Assembly: GCF_026151205.1 (NCBI RefSeq)
Contig: NC_087084.1
Span: 13,729,453 to 13,793,452 of the forward strand
DNA: 64,000 nucleotides
DNA from: Bolinopsis microptera
Lineage: Eukaryota; Ctenophora; Tentaculata; Lobata; Bolinopsidae
Reading direction: 5' to 3'
Shown: positions 27,001 to 39,000 of the stretch, piece after piece
How positions within the stretch are numbered: position 1 is the stretch's first letter
Layout: every line of letters starts with the position of its first letter
Translations under genes and position numbers: made by a program
The notes under the pieces: generated by a model
Seen by the model: only the letters and a program-made list of their open reading frames with translations
The model's database searches: none
What the model was told of the DNA's origin: nothing

Positions 27001-30000
27001 TCCGCTGCGGAACAGTGTCAAATATACGACCTTATAGAAACAAACTACAATGTTGCAGATGGTTGTAATTACGAAAGGCTGAATATTACTTTTGATTGTA
27101 TGTACCACAGATTAATCAAGTTTGACAGATCTAGATATGGAGGTAGCAATTATGGAGGTAGCGATTATTCTTCTAGTGATGATGAAGGACCCCCACCGAC
27201 CGTCGGTGAAGTTATAATTGGCATCGTTTGCATGGTTTTGTTTATATATTATTAAGCTAAAATTAAACTATTAAACGTGTGGTGTTCAAGCTAGCACTGC
27301 TTGCTCACAAGGCGATTGTAGGATCTGCCCCAGAATACCTCCAAGAAATGTTTCGGTACTCCCATCATGGTCACTCTCTCAATTTGATTGTTCCACACGC
27401 TTCTTTTCTAATCGTGTAAAATCGTGTCTTCGTTAGCAGGCCAAAGATCTTTCAGCGTGATAGGTCCCAAAATCTTAAACAACCTTCCTCTGTCTGTTCA
27501 AAGCAGTTCTACTAGTAACAGCTTCAAATCGGCCCTCAAGACTTATTTGTTCAGTTTATCAACTCAAGATTTGGAAAAACTTTACTCATGAACTCGAGAC
27601 TCTAGGTTACTGAGTTATATTATTATATCGTGTATTGCCGGGAAGGCTGTTAATTTAGGATAGAGTTTTTGTGGCACTTATCTCAGTTTGTTCTTTTGTA
27701 GTTATTCTCACACAGCTGAGTAAAAGTTTTTCAACTTAAAAGCAGTGTTTATAATTCAATTTATTATTATTATTAATAATTAACAAGCACCATGAGAGTA
27801 GATGTAAATGAGTATTTCGATGTGAGTTGAGAGTGCTAGATCTATAATCTCAGTGCTGCTGTCTCGGCCTGTTATCAGTATCCACAGCACTTGGAGCACT
27901 TTGTCAGAGAATACTCCTTTCTTATCGTCCTCTGCTCCCGTTCATCACCTTTACAATATCGTGGATCTATTCTCAATGTGTAAATTAAAATTTGCGATAT
28001 TATGCACTGTCGAAATATTTAAGATTTTAAAAGGATCTAAGAATCCCTGTTTTTATACTAGGGATACTATTATAGCAACTCTCTCATTGCAGAACACAAT
28101 CCAGAAATATTTAATACCATGACAAATCCAAAGGTCATGTGTTCGTATGGTCAAGTTATGATCAATATTCAGTTTGGAAAGAGAAATTGTAATCAAGGTA
28201 CGTAATTAAATATTACACAACCATGTTCTCAAGTATTATTTTCTGCAACATACATAGTTATTTTTGATGACACATTATTTGACTATTAAATTTCATTGCA
28301 TTGATTTAACTGTCAGCTTAATAAATTACATTATTATCTTGAGACTTTAACCCCCAAACCAAACTTTTGCAACATCACATCTCCGGCCCAAAATTGTAAT
28401 TAAAAGTCCATCTTTTCGGCCAGGTTATCTCTGTTTAGAGGTCTGACATTCTGCGCCAAATAATACAAGCTTGTTCATAATTACCTAACGTCAAGGATTA
28501 GAAAGTGAGGGATGACAAAATGAGATTCCAAAATTTATTACTATTTACTGGCTAAAATATTGTACACGAATTCGTTTCGAGTGTGCTATATTATATCAGT
28601 CTAAACTCGAACTTTCCCGATCCACATTTCAATTGTAACGAAGGTAATTTAGGAAATATTTAATATTGTTTTGATTATTGTATTTATAATAATAATAATA
28701 ATAAAATTTGGTAGCTTAAACACAAACTCTAAGCCCAGTGGATAAACCACAAAACTTATGCTCTATTGTGTGAAACAAAGATACTAGATCAAGATAACTA
28801 TCAAGGAGTGTATGCATAGGACATAAAAAGTTTTGGAACGAAGATGACATGCTTGTGAAGCGAGCTAACAGTCTAAATGCTAATAAGTTCAAAAAGATCA
28901 TGACATTAGGTTGCATCCTAAACAGTTTAAGCAAATAACATAAAGTTATTATATTGTCAATTAATCGCTCATGCCATAACTTTTCTTAAACAGGTGAGTT
29001 TTTAATAATGTTTTGAACAGATCAACATCGGAACAAGTCTTAATTTCAATTGGTAGTTGGTTCCAGATTTTCGGAGCAACAGTCTGAAACGCTCTTGGGT
29101 GTGATCTTGTAGATCCGACGGGTAGGTGTAAGGAGGAAGTTCTTCTGCTACTCGAACTAACAAATGTTACTAGATCACACAGATATGCAGGAGCAACACC
29201 ATTGACTGCTTTGAAAATCAGTAAGCATAACTTAAACTCAATCCTCTCCTTCACCTTGAGCCAATGAAGGGATTTGAGCTTCTCCTCGACTGAGTCTCTC
29301 TTCTTTAATCCAAAAACCAGACGGCATGCTCGGTTCTGAATGTTCTGCAGCTGCGTAATTGAGGCTTGACTACAACCATAGTAAAGTGCATTGCAGTAGT
29401 CAAGCGATGAGATTACAATTGCTTGAGTCAGTGTTCCCATCTGTTTGGTTGTGAGGAATGTTTTCATCTTAGCAAGGTCTCTTAGTTTCAGAAAACACGA
29501 TGTTTTAAGTTGCTTGATTTGCTCACCAAAGTTTAGTTGAGAGTCGAGACGAAATCCGAGGTTCTTTGCAACAGGTGACAGCCTGACACACGTCTCAGAG
29601 TTAACAAACACACCCCCTATAGACAGCTGCTGGAGAACAAGTGGTATTTATGTAAATAACTGTATTGTATTGTATTGATGTATATTGTGTATTTTGAAAA
29701 TTTTCCCAAAAAAAACTTTTCCGATCTATGGTTTTTGATAATGTTACAAAAACCACCACCTCTGAATGGTGTAAGAACGAGAGTTCATGCTAGTAAGATC
29801 TAGCGCATGTCTTGGATTAAATTGGTGTCGCCATGCGTTATAGCTGTTTGCTGGTGTGTCGTATCTATTTCATATAAAATAAAAAGTCTATTGGAACAGG
29901 GGAACTAGGGGATACGCGGACACTGCTGGCAAGTTCACGAATTGTGTTCTTTTCTGAATGCTACCTCCTTATATATTGATGGAGAGCAATTAGCGTGGGC

Positions 30001-33000
30001 ATGTAATGTTGATGAGCAAATTCCATCAGCAACCGGCAATAGTTAACCGCCCGGTCGCGGTGCTCAAAACAGGTGTTGTAATTCTCATTTAGCTACGATC
30101 AAGAAAGATGGGGCTTACCCACCACATAAAAAAGAAAGTTTGGATTTAAAAAAATTATACAATACCTTTATGAAGGAGCAAATTTTGAAATATGATTCGT
30201 TTAAATCAAATGAATCACATTCTTGCCTCTTATTTGATCATGACTTATGACTATCCAATAGGTTCTGAAAGGAAATAAAACTTGATATTATGAAGACCTA
30301 TTGGATATCTTAAGGCAGACTAACGTTTTTTCAAGTATAATTGTGAAGTTGTACAGATTAAATGACTTAAAATCTTGTGATTTCTTCATTCGTTGATAGC
30401 ATTATGCTCGTCTTCAGACTACTGTCTGAAGACTGCACAAATTAGTCACATTTACATAAACTTTAGAACGTCTGTAGGGATATCATGGAAATCAGAGCAG
30501 CGATCTTATCTGTGATATGTCACATGATACTATCAGAATCAGCTGATCCGAAAAAGAAGAAGACAGAACACATTGGATGCTACAAGCGTAACAGCACAAC
30601 TAATCCTGTATCTGGTAAAAACCTGGCACAACTTAGCGAGTTAACTAGGTTTGAATTGTTATTTGTGCTCCCTAGGGTGTCTACTTCAAAAAAAATTTGG
30701 GTGGATAATTTTGTATGTGTGTTTAAACCCGTGACCACGCCCTTTTTAAAGCGTGGGAATTTTGTTGCCAAAATTGTTGAAATTTGCATATATTATTGGA
30801 TTGGGGTTTCTAAATGGCTTTTTATGTTACCATCGGTATAACTAGACCATAATGCAAGTAAATTAGTGTAAATAAAAGTCAAGTGGCACCTTAACCACGC
30901 CCTTTTACGCCATTTTTTGCCCAAAATTCTAGAATTTCAAAGTTTTTTACTCTAGCAGCAAAGAAGTGTTAATAGTGCGCATTTTACTGCTGAATCAAGT
31001 TAAATATGTTATTGGTAGGTCAAATAACTTAAGTGGGCATGTTGAGCAGCTAGTCTTGGGGGACCACGCCCATATTTTATATGAGGCGCGTATGTGGGAA
31101 ATTTGTATCTCAGCTTCTGAAGGTCGCAGGGACTTAAACTTGGGCTTAAAATGACTGCAATATGTAAGTTTATATTGACACTATGAAGATGCTGAAGCTC
31201 CCCGAGACTAACTTTTGGAGAAAAATGAGAAAAACTGAAAAACAAACTAAAAACACTAGAAGCTAGGTTTAGTCGAGTTAGCACTTCAATGTCTTCAATT
31301 TTATTTGAAACGGGGTCCTTCATAAGGTTATTCTGGGCTAGAAACATTCAGGTACCCAACATCTATCAGTAGTTCTATACTAGTGGGCACAAATTCTTAA
31401 TTGATCTGAGCTCTCAGGCGCAAATATATAATATTTGTATCCATATTATATCAGCTCCCGAACATTGTAGGACTTTGCAAATAACCACAATGGCCAAAGT
31501 TATATACAAGCTATGAAGCAGTATGGGGTCTATATTGCCTAGTTTTTGAGATAATGATTTTATAACCTCTTTTTTAGGTATCTTAATCTTGGGTTTAAAA
31601 GTCATTATAATTAACAGTACAACAAACGTTCAAAAATACCACATTCATGAAACATTTATTAAGTATCAACGATCACATGTATTGCCCCTACATTTTATAC
31701 TGTAGTTGCATTCAGATTCACGAGCTCCTTTGAGAATTCTAGTTATCACCAGCATCCTCCAATTCTAGACATTCTAGAAACATCATCCTTCCTCTTGAAT
31801 TGTAGGATGCTGATAGTAGATAGATTAAAATATAGATGGATGCAACTTGGGTTGCTGGAAAATGATAAAGTTGGTAGAACATAAATGATAAATGGATGGA
31901 GTTTGTTTGCATAGCTGGAATAGGAGAGTTCCAGTGGTAGCTTGATCGGATAGAGCAGAAGATGCTGAAAAAGAACTGGAGTTTGAGGGATCTAGTGATA
32001 TAGCTGGATAGAGTATGAGGTAGCTTGATGTAGCTGGAAAAAGCTAAAATTAGAGGGGAAGGGTAATAGTGGAGGAGGATAGTTAGAGCAGCAGTTAGCT
32101 AGTGCTGGAGTTTTCTAAATGAAATTGAGGTCGGTGGAAAGAGCTAGAATCAGTCGGGAAAGTAATATAACTGGGTAGAGCTGGAGGTTGAACTGAAGGT
32201 AACAACAACTGGATTTTGCTAGATGAGGTTGTATTGGCATGAAAATGGCCGTATGTATAATGCATATATGATAGCCAACAGGTACTCGAAATAGCTTACC
32301 TTAGTTCGTATTAGTTCGTATATTTATGGCGGGTAAAAATAATGACAGGTAATATGACGGATTCTCCGGAAATCTGCCAAATTTAACCCGTCAATTTTTT
32401 ACCTGCATTTTATTTTTTTCAAAGAAATTTGAAAATCCACCGAATTCGACATGCTATATTCATTTTATATTGCAAAATTCGAACCAATTGTCTGATCGCC
32501 TTCCCCCCCCCCCCCCCCCCCCATAAAATCTGGACAGGGGCGAAAAGGGGCCAACTTTTTTGACCATCTGCTAAGGTATCTACACTCTACGTACAGTGTA
32601 GTTAGATTATCTGCAGTCAAGGTATTGTAGTACAATATCTCTATTATATTGATATGAATACCTTGCTGGACGTTATTATACCAGACATTGCGTGAACAGA
32701 CTTTATTTTAACGGACATTAAAATGAACGCTAGGGCGTCCAGCGTCCAATTAATGTCCGTTCAAACAAAGTCAGATAAGGTAGGTACAGGTAGTAAGTAT
32801 GAATATTAAATAGGTAATAAGTAGCATAGCACGGTATCAATCAGTTTAACAGTACTTGTGCGTTCATTACATTGTAATTTACAAACAAAGCTAAAGTATT
32901 CAATTTTTCGAATAAAACCACCTAGTTAGTTAGTTATGGTCGGAATACCTAGAAAGTGAGTTCATGATGCTTGTTTCTATGTAACGATAAAATTATCATG

Positions 33001-36000
33001 CTATATACCCTGTCAGAACTCTAAAATTAGCGGGTAAAATTATGGCGGAATTTACCGCCAAATTAAACCCGGCATAAATAAACGAAGGTAGATAGAAGTA
33101 ACTGCCCAGAGGGTTGCTTGATTAGTAAGATGAACTGATGGTGCTGGTAGATTTAAGTAGCCTGAGATTTAAGTAGCCTGAGAGAGCTAAAGGTAGCAAT
33201 ATCTAGAATTGGAGGATGCTGGTGATAACTAGAATTCTCAAAGGAGCTCGTGAATCTGAATGCAACTACAGTATAAAATGTAGGGGCAATACATCAACAT
33301 GTGATCGTTGATACTTAATAAATTTTACATGAATGCGGTATTTTCGAACGTTTGTTGTACTGTACTGTTATTTATAATGTCTTTTAAACCCAAGATTAAG
33401 ATACCTAAAAAAGAGGTTATAAAATCATTATCTCAAAACTAGGCAATATAATAGACCCCATACTGCTTCATAGCTTGTATATAACTTTGGCCATTGTGGT
33501 TATTTGCAAAGTCCTACAATGTTCGGGAGCTGATATGGATACAAATATTATATATTTGCGCCTGAGAGCTCAGATCAATTAAGAATTTGTGCCCACTAGT
33601 ATTGAACTACTGATAGATGTTGGGTACCTGAATGTTTCTAGCCCAGAATAACCTTATGAAGGACCCCGTTTCAAATAAAATTGAAGACATTGAAGTGCTA
33701 ACTCGACTAAACCTAGCTTCTAGTGTTTTTTGTTTGTTTTTCAGTTTTTCTTATTTTTCTCCAAAAGTCAGTCTCGGGGAGCTTCAGCATCTTCATAGTG
33801 TCAATATAAACTTACATATTGCGGTCATTTTAAGCCCAAGTTTAAGTCCCTGCGACCTTCAGAAGCTGAGATACAAATTTCCCACATACGCGCCTCATAT
33901 AAAATATGGGCGTGGTCCCCCAAGACTAGCTGCTCAACATGCCCACTTAAGTTATTTGACCTACCAATAACATATTCAACTTGATTCAGCAGTAAAATGC
34001 GCACTATTAACACTTCTTTGCTGCTAGAGTAAAAAACTTTGAAATTCTAGAATTTTGGGCAAAAAATGGCGTAAAAGGGCGTGGTTAAGGTGCCACTTGA
34101 CTTTTATTTACACTAATTTACTTGCATTATGGTCTAGTTATACCGATGGTAACATAAAAAGCCATTTAGAAACCCCAATCCAATAATATATGCAAATTTC
34201 AACAATTTTGGTTAACAAATTCCCACGCTTTAAAAAGGGCGTGGTCACGGGTTTAAACACACATAAAAAATTATCCACCCAAATTTTTTTTGAAGTAGAC
34301 ACCCTAGGGAGCACAAATAACTTCTCAAACCTAGTTAACTCGCTAAGTTGTGCCAGGTTTTGACCAGATACTTAATTAAACGTTTGGATGGGAGGATTCA
34401 AGCGTCCTGATTAATGTTAACTTTACAACTGATGTGTATCGGGAATGTCAAAACAAAGCAAGAGTGCAAGGTTCGTCAAACATTTACACTAATTATTTTT
34501 ATTGTATTTATACAGGGGGGGAGGGGGGAGGGGGGGAGGGGGGGGCAAAAGTAACGTTACATACGTTGCGTTGGTCTTTATAGCTCAGTAACGGATTGCC
34601 CGATTGAGGTAATTTTGTTGGTATGACTTACTATCACCACTCATTCTCGAGGAATTTGTTGAGTCCAAGAATATATATATTATATATATATATATCTATA
34701 TACGCTTTGCGAGGGTCTAGCTGCAGCTGACAGTCCATGTTTCAGAGCCATATAATAAAAGGACTCGACTGTAGCCAGGAACAGTCATACCTTGACGCAT
34801 ACCAGACTTCCATATCATCTTCATCTGGTAGCAAACCGCCCAAGCTTTAGCTGACCCTGAAGAACTCATTTTTGGAGCATCTCTGCCCGATTAATAAATT
34901 TTAACCTGTTTCAGAACACCATGTAGCTCAGTTTGAGTTCGACGAACATCAACAACTATCGATCAGGTGCAAACCTGAGACTAAGATCAACATATATGAA
35001 GCTCTGCTCTTCGATCTTACTCCCGAATGCTCTGGTAGGTTAATAAACATATTATTATTATAATTATAAACAGTGTTACGGAGTTACGAATTCCTGTACG
35101 TTATTTGTGTTTAATAATAATGAGGAGGTCTTCATTATCTTTGACTAAAAGTAGAATTATACGCTCATTATTACTCATTCATTTAACGATCCAGGTAAAG
35201 AAATTGAAAACATTACAACGTCAATTTACAACATGTGTTCCGCTGCGGAACAGTGTCAAATATACGACCTTATAGAAGCAGACTACAATGTTGCAGATGG
35301 CTGTTATTACGAAAGGCTGAATATTACTTTTGGTTGTATGTACGACAGATTGATCAAGTTAACTAGATTGACCAGAATGTCTGATGATAGCGAATTTCAT
35401 CTAATTTTAACTATATTTTTTATCATTTTCTTTGGTTTTCTTGGGTTGTTTTGTTGGTTCTGGATATACTGTATATGCTGGAAGTCCTGTAATGAGGGCA
35501 GGGAGGACAGGGAGGCCACCAACTCACCAACCACAATCGGTGGTACATACTCACCACCTGCAACCGGTGGCACCTACCCACCAGCCGCAACCAAGGGTCG
35601 ATTGAATCCTCGGCCACGGCCTCATCGAGGAATATCGATTTCCTCGGCCCCATTACCTGCAACCGGAGGTACCTACTCATCACATGCAACCGGAGGTACC
35701 TACTCATCACCTGCAACCGGAGGTACCTTCTCATCACCTGCAACCGGAGGTACCCACTCATCACCTGCAAACGGTAGCACCTATCCACCAGCTGCAACCA
35801 AGCCTCGGCCTCGGTGTTATCGAGGAATAGCGATTTCCTCGGCCCCATTACCTGCAACCGGAGGTACCTACTCATCACCTGTAACCGGAGGTACCCACTC
35901 ATCACCTGCAACCGGAGGTACCCACTCATCACCTGCAACCGGAGGTATCCACTCATCACCTGCAACCGGAGGTACCCACTCATCACCTGCAACCGGAGGT

Positions 36001-39000
36001 ACCCACTTATCACCTGCAACCGGAGGTACTCACTCATCACCTGCAACCAGAGGTACCCACTCATCACCTGCAACCGGAGGTACCTACTCATCACCTGCAA
36101 CCGGAAGTACCCACTCATCACCTGCAACCGGAGGTACCCACTCATCACCTGCAACCGGAGGTACCCACTCATCACCTGCAACCGGAGGTTCCTACTCACC
36201 AGCCGCAACCAGTGGCACTTACCCACCTGCCGCAACCGGTATCACCTACTCACCACCCGCAACCAATGTCACCTACCCACCAGCTGCAACCAGTGGCACC
36301 TACCCACCAGCCGCAACTGTTGGAGCTAGGATATCTACCTTATCTGACCACTCTCCGCCAAGTTACAATGATGTCACTTACCTCCAACAGCTCCCACCGC
36401 CAAGTTACAATGATGTCACCACAAGTGGTGGAGGAACTACTCTACCAATGACGGCTGGTTTGCAAAAACATCCTCATCAGTAAACAAGATCAACTAGTGT
36501 TGACCCAGTTAAATAGATGACTTACCTCACCAAATTGGAGGTGATAAAAAACAGTTACGGAGTACGGACTAACGAGTTACTAAATCAAATACTGTTAACA
36601 AAATAATATGTTAATATGTTTTATTATTATTAAGCTAATATTAATATTAAGTTATTATTAATAATTAACAAGCACCATGAGAGTAGATGTAGTTGAGTAT
36701 TTTGATGTGAGTTGAGAGTGCTAGATCTATAATCTCAGTGCTGCTGTCTCGGCCTGTTATCAGTATCCACAGCACTTGGAGCACTTTGTCAGAGATTACT
36801 CCTTCCTTGTCGTCCTCTGCCAGTCTGACATTTCTTTCACAAAATTTGTACACAAACTCGACGTGTTGCATCCGAAAGTGGAAATTGAAATAATATTTAT
36901 TGGAAACAGTACAAATAGTAGATAAAATGAAGGCTCCCGTTCATCACCTTTACAGCTTTACAATATCGTGGATCTATTCTCATTGTGTAAATTAAAATTT
37001 GCGATATTATGCACTGTCAAAATAAAGATTTTAAAAGGATAAGAATCCCCGTCTTTATAGCAACTCTCTCATTGCAGAACACAAGTCAGAAATATTTAAT
37101 ACCATCACAAATCCAAAGGTCATGGTTGAGTTATGATAATTATTCAGTTTGGAAAGAGAAATTGTAATCAAGGTACGTAACTAAATATTACACAACCATG
37201 TTCTCAAGTATTATTCTCTGCAACATACATAGTCATTTTTGATGACACATTATTTGACTATTAAATTTCATTGCATTGATTTAACTGTCTGCTAAATACA
37301 TTACATTATTATCTTGAGACTTTAACCCCCATACCAAACCTTTGCAACATCACATCTCCGGCCCCAAATTATAATTAAAAGTCCATCTTTTCCGCCAAGC
37401 TTATCTTTGTTTAGAGGTCTGACACTCTGCACCAAATAATACAAGCTTGTTCATAATTACCTATCATCAAGGATTAGAAATTAAGAGATGACAAAATGAG
37501 ATTCCAAAATTTACCCAAAATTTATTACTATTTACTGGCTAAAATATTGGTACGCAAATTCGTTTCGAGTGTGCTATATTATATCAGTCTAAACTCGATC
37601 TTTCCCGATCCACATTTCAATTGTTACGAAGGTAATTTAGGAAATATTTAATATTGTTTTGATTATTGTATTTATGTAAATAACTGTATTGTATTGTATT
37701 GGTGTATTTTGTGAATTTGGAAATTTTCCCAAAAAATTTTTCCCGATCTATGGCTTTTTAGAATGTTAAAAAAACCACCACCTCATGGTGTAAGAACGAG
37801 AGTTCATGCTAATAAGATCTAGCGCATGTCTTGGATTACATTGGTGTCGCCATGCGTTATAGCTGTTTGCTGGTGTGTCGTATCTATTTCATATAAAATA
37901 AAAAGTCTATTGGAACAACGGCATGAAGGGAGAGCAATTAGCGTGGGCATGTAATGCTGATGAGCAAATTCCATCAGCAACCGGCAATAGTTAATTAACC
38001 GCCCGGTCGCGGTGCTCAAAACAGGTGTTGTAATTCTCATTTAGCTACGATCAAGAAAGATGGGGCTTACCCAGGCCCGCCACATAAAAAAGAAAGTTGG
38101 GATTTTAAAAAATTATACAATAACTTTAAAAAGGAGCAAATTTTGAAATATGATTCGTTATCAAATGAATCACATTCTTGCCTCTTTAAATTTGATCATG
38201 ACTTATGACTATCCAATAGTCATAGATATTGTGAAGACCTATTGGATATCTTAAGGCAGACTAACGTTTTTCCAGTATAATTGTGAAGTTTTACAGATTA
38301 AATGACTTAAAATCTTGTACTAGATGTTATTTCTTCATTCGTTGATTGCATTACGCTCGTCTTCACACTATTGTCTATTAATAATGCACAAATTAGTCAC
38401 ATTTACATAAACTTTAGAACGTCTGTACAGGGATATCATGGAAATCAGAGCAGCGATCTTATCTGTGATATGTCACATGATACTATCAGAATCAGCTGAT
38501 CCGAAAAAGAAGACGACAGAACACATTGGATGCTACAAACGTAACAGCACAACGTTTGGATGGGAGGATTCAAGCGTCCTGATTAATGTTAACTTTACAA
38601 CTGATGTGTATCGGGAATGTCAAAACAAAGCAAGAGTGCTAGGTTCGTCAAACATTTACACTTATTTTTATTGTATTTTTACAGGGGGGAGGGGGCAAAA
38701 GTAACGTTACATACGTTGCGTTGTTCTTTATAGCTCAGTAACGGATTGCCCGATTGAGGTAATTTTGTTGGTATGACTTACTATCACCACTCATTCTCGA
38801 GGAATATGTTGAGTCCAAGAATTTAAGAATATTCATGTTCATTTTTTTTTCGAATGAAGGTTTATTATCACATTCATTAGATAGTTCCGATGATAAGATC
38901 GAGCCAAATTTTATAGAATTGTGTTTGGCCATTCAAATTACGTTTGTCCTGAAACAATGAGAGTTGTAGCTTCTCAGATGACCGAGATACGAAGCATGAC

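Larger units (their letters stand above)
30485..36483 (+). pseudogene. Lectin-like membrane protein, unit 5 (exon 1 split by an insertion)
   Basis: Exon 1 is in two parts, 30485-30600 and 34382-34470, separated by a foldback element plus the AAC duplication; together they are exactly 205 bp, the length seen in other units. Exons 2 (34915-35034) and 3 (35195-36483) are intact, the latter with the longest tail of the family: about 18 copies of TGGTHSSPA-type repeats, two internal LPATGG-linked blocks ([18 protein letters not shown]), and two PPSYNDV motifs. Without the element the protein would be 537 residues. As it stands, read-through from the ATG stops inside the element (118 codons). It could work only if the element is spliced out or another first exon is used. 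Confidence 0.75.

Noticed and set aside
31009-33970. Matching 112-codon frames in the two arms of the foldback element
   Set aside because: No domain recognised and they overlap other frames; near-identity follows from arm identity. Not claimed as a transposase.
35423-36329. Long frames on the minus strand and in other plus frames over lectin-like tails
   Set aside because: Shadows of the 27-bp coding repeats, which are open in several frames; the real frame is fixed by the exon junctions and the lectin-like domain.
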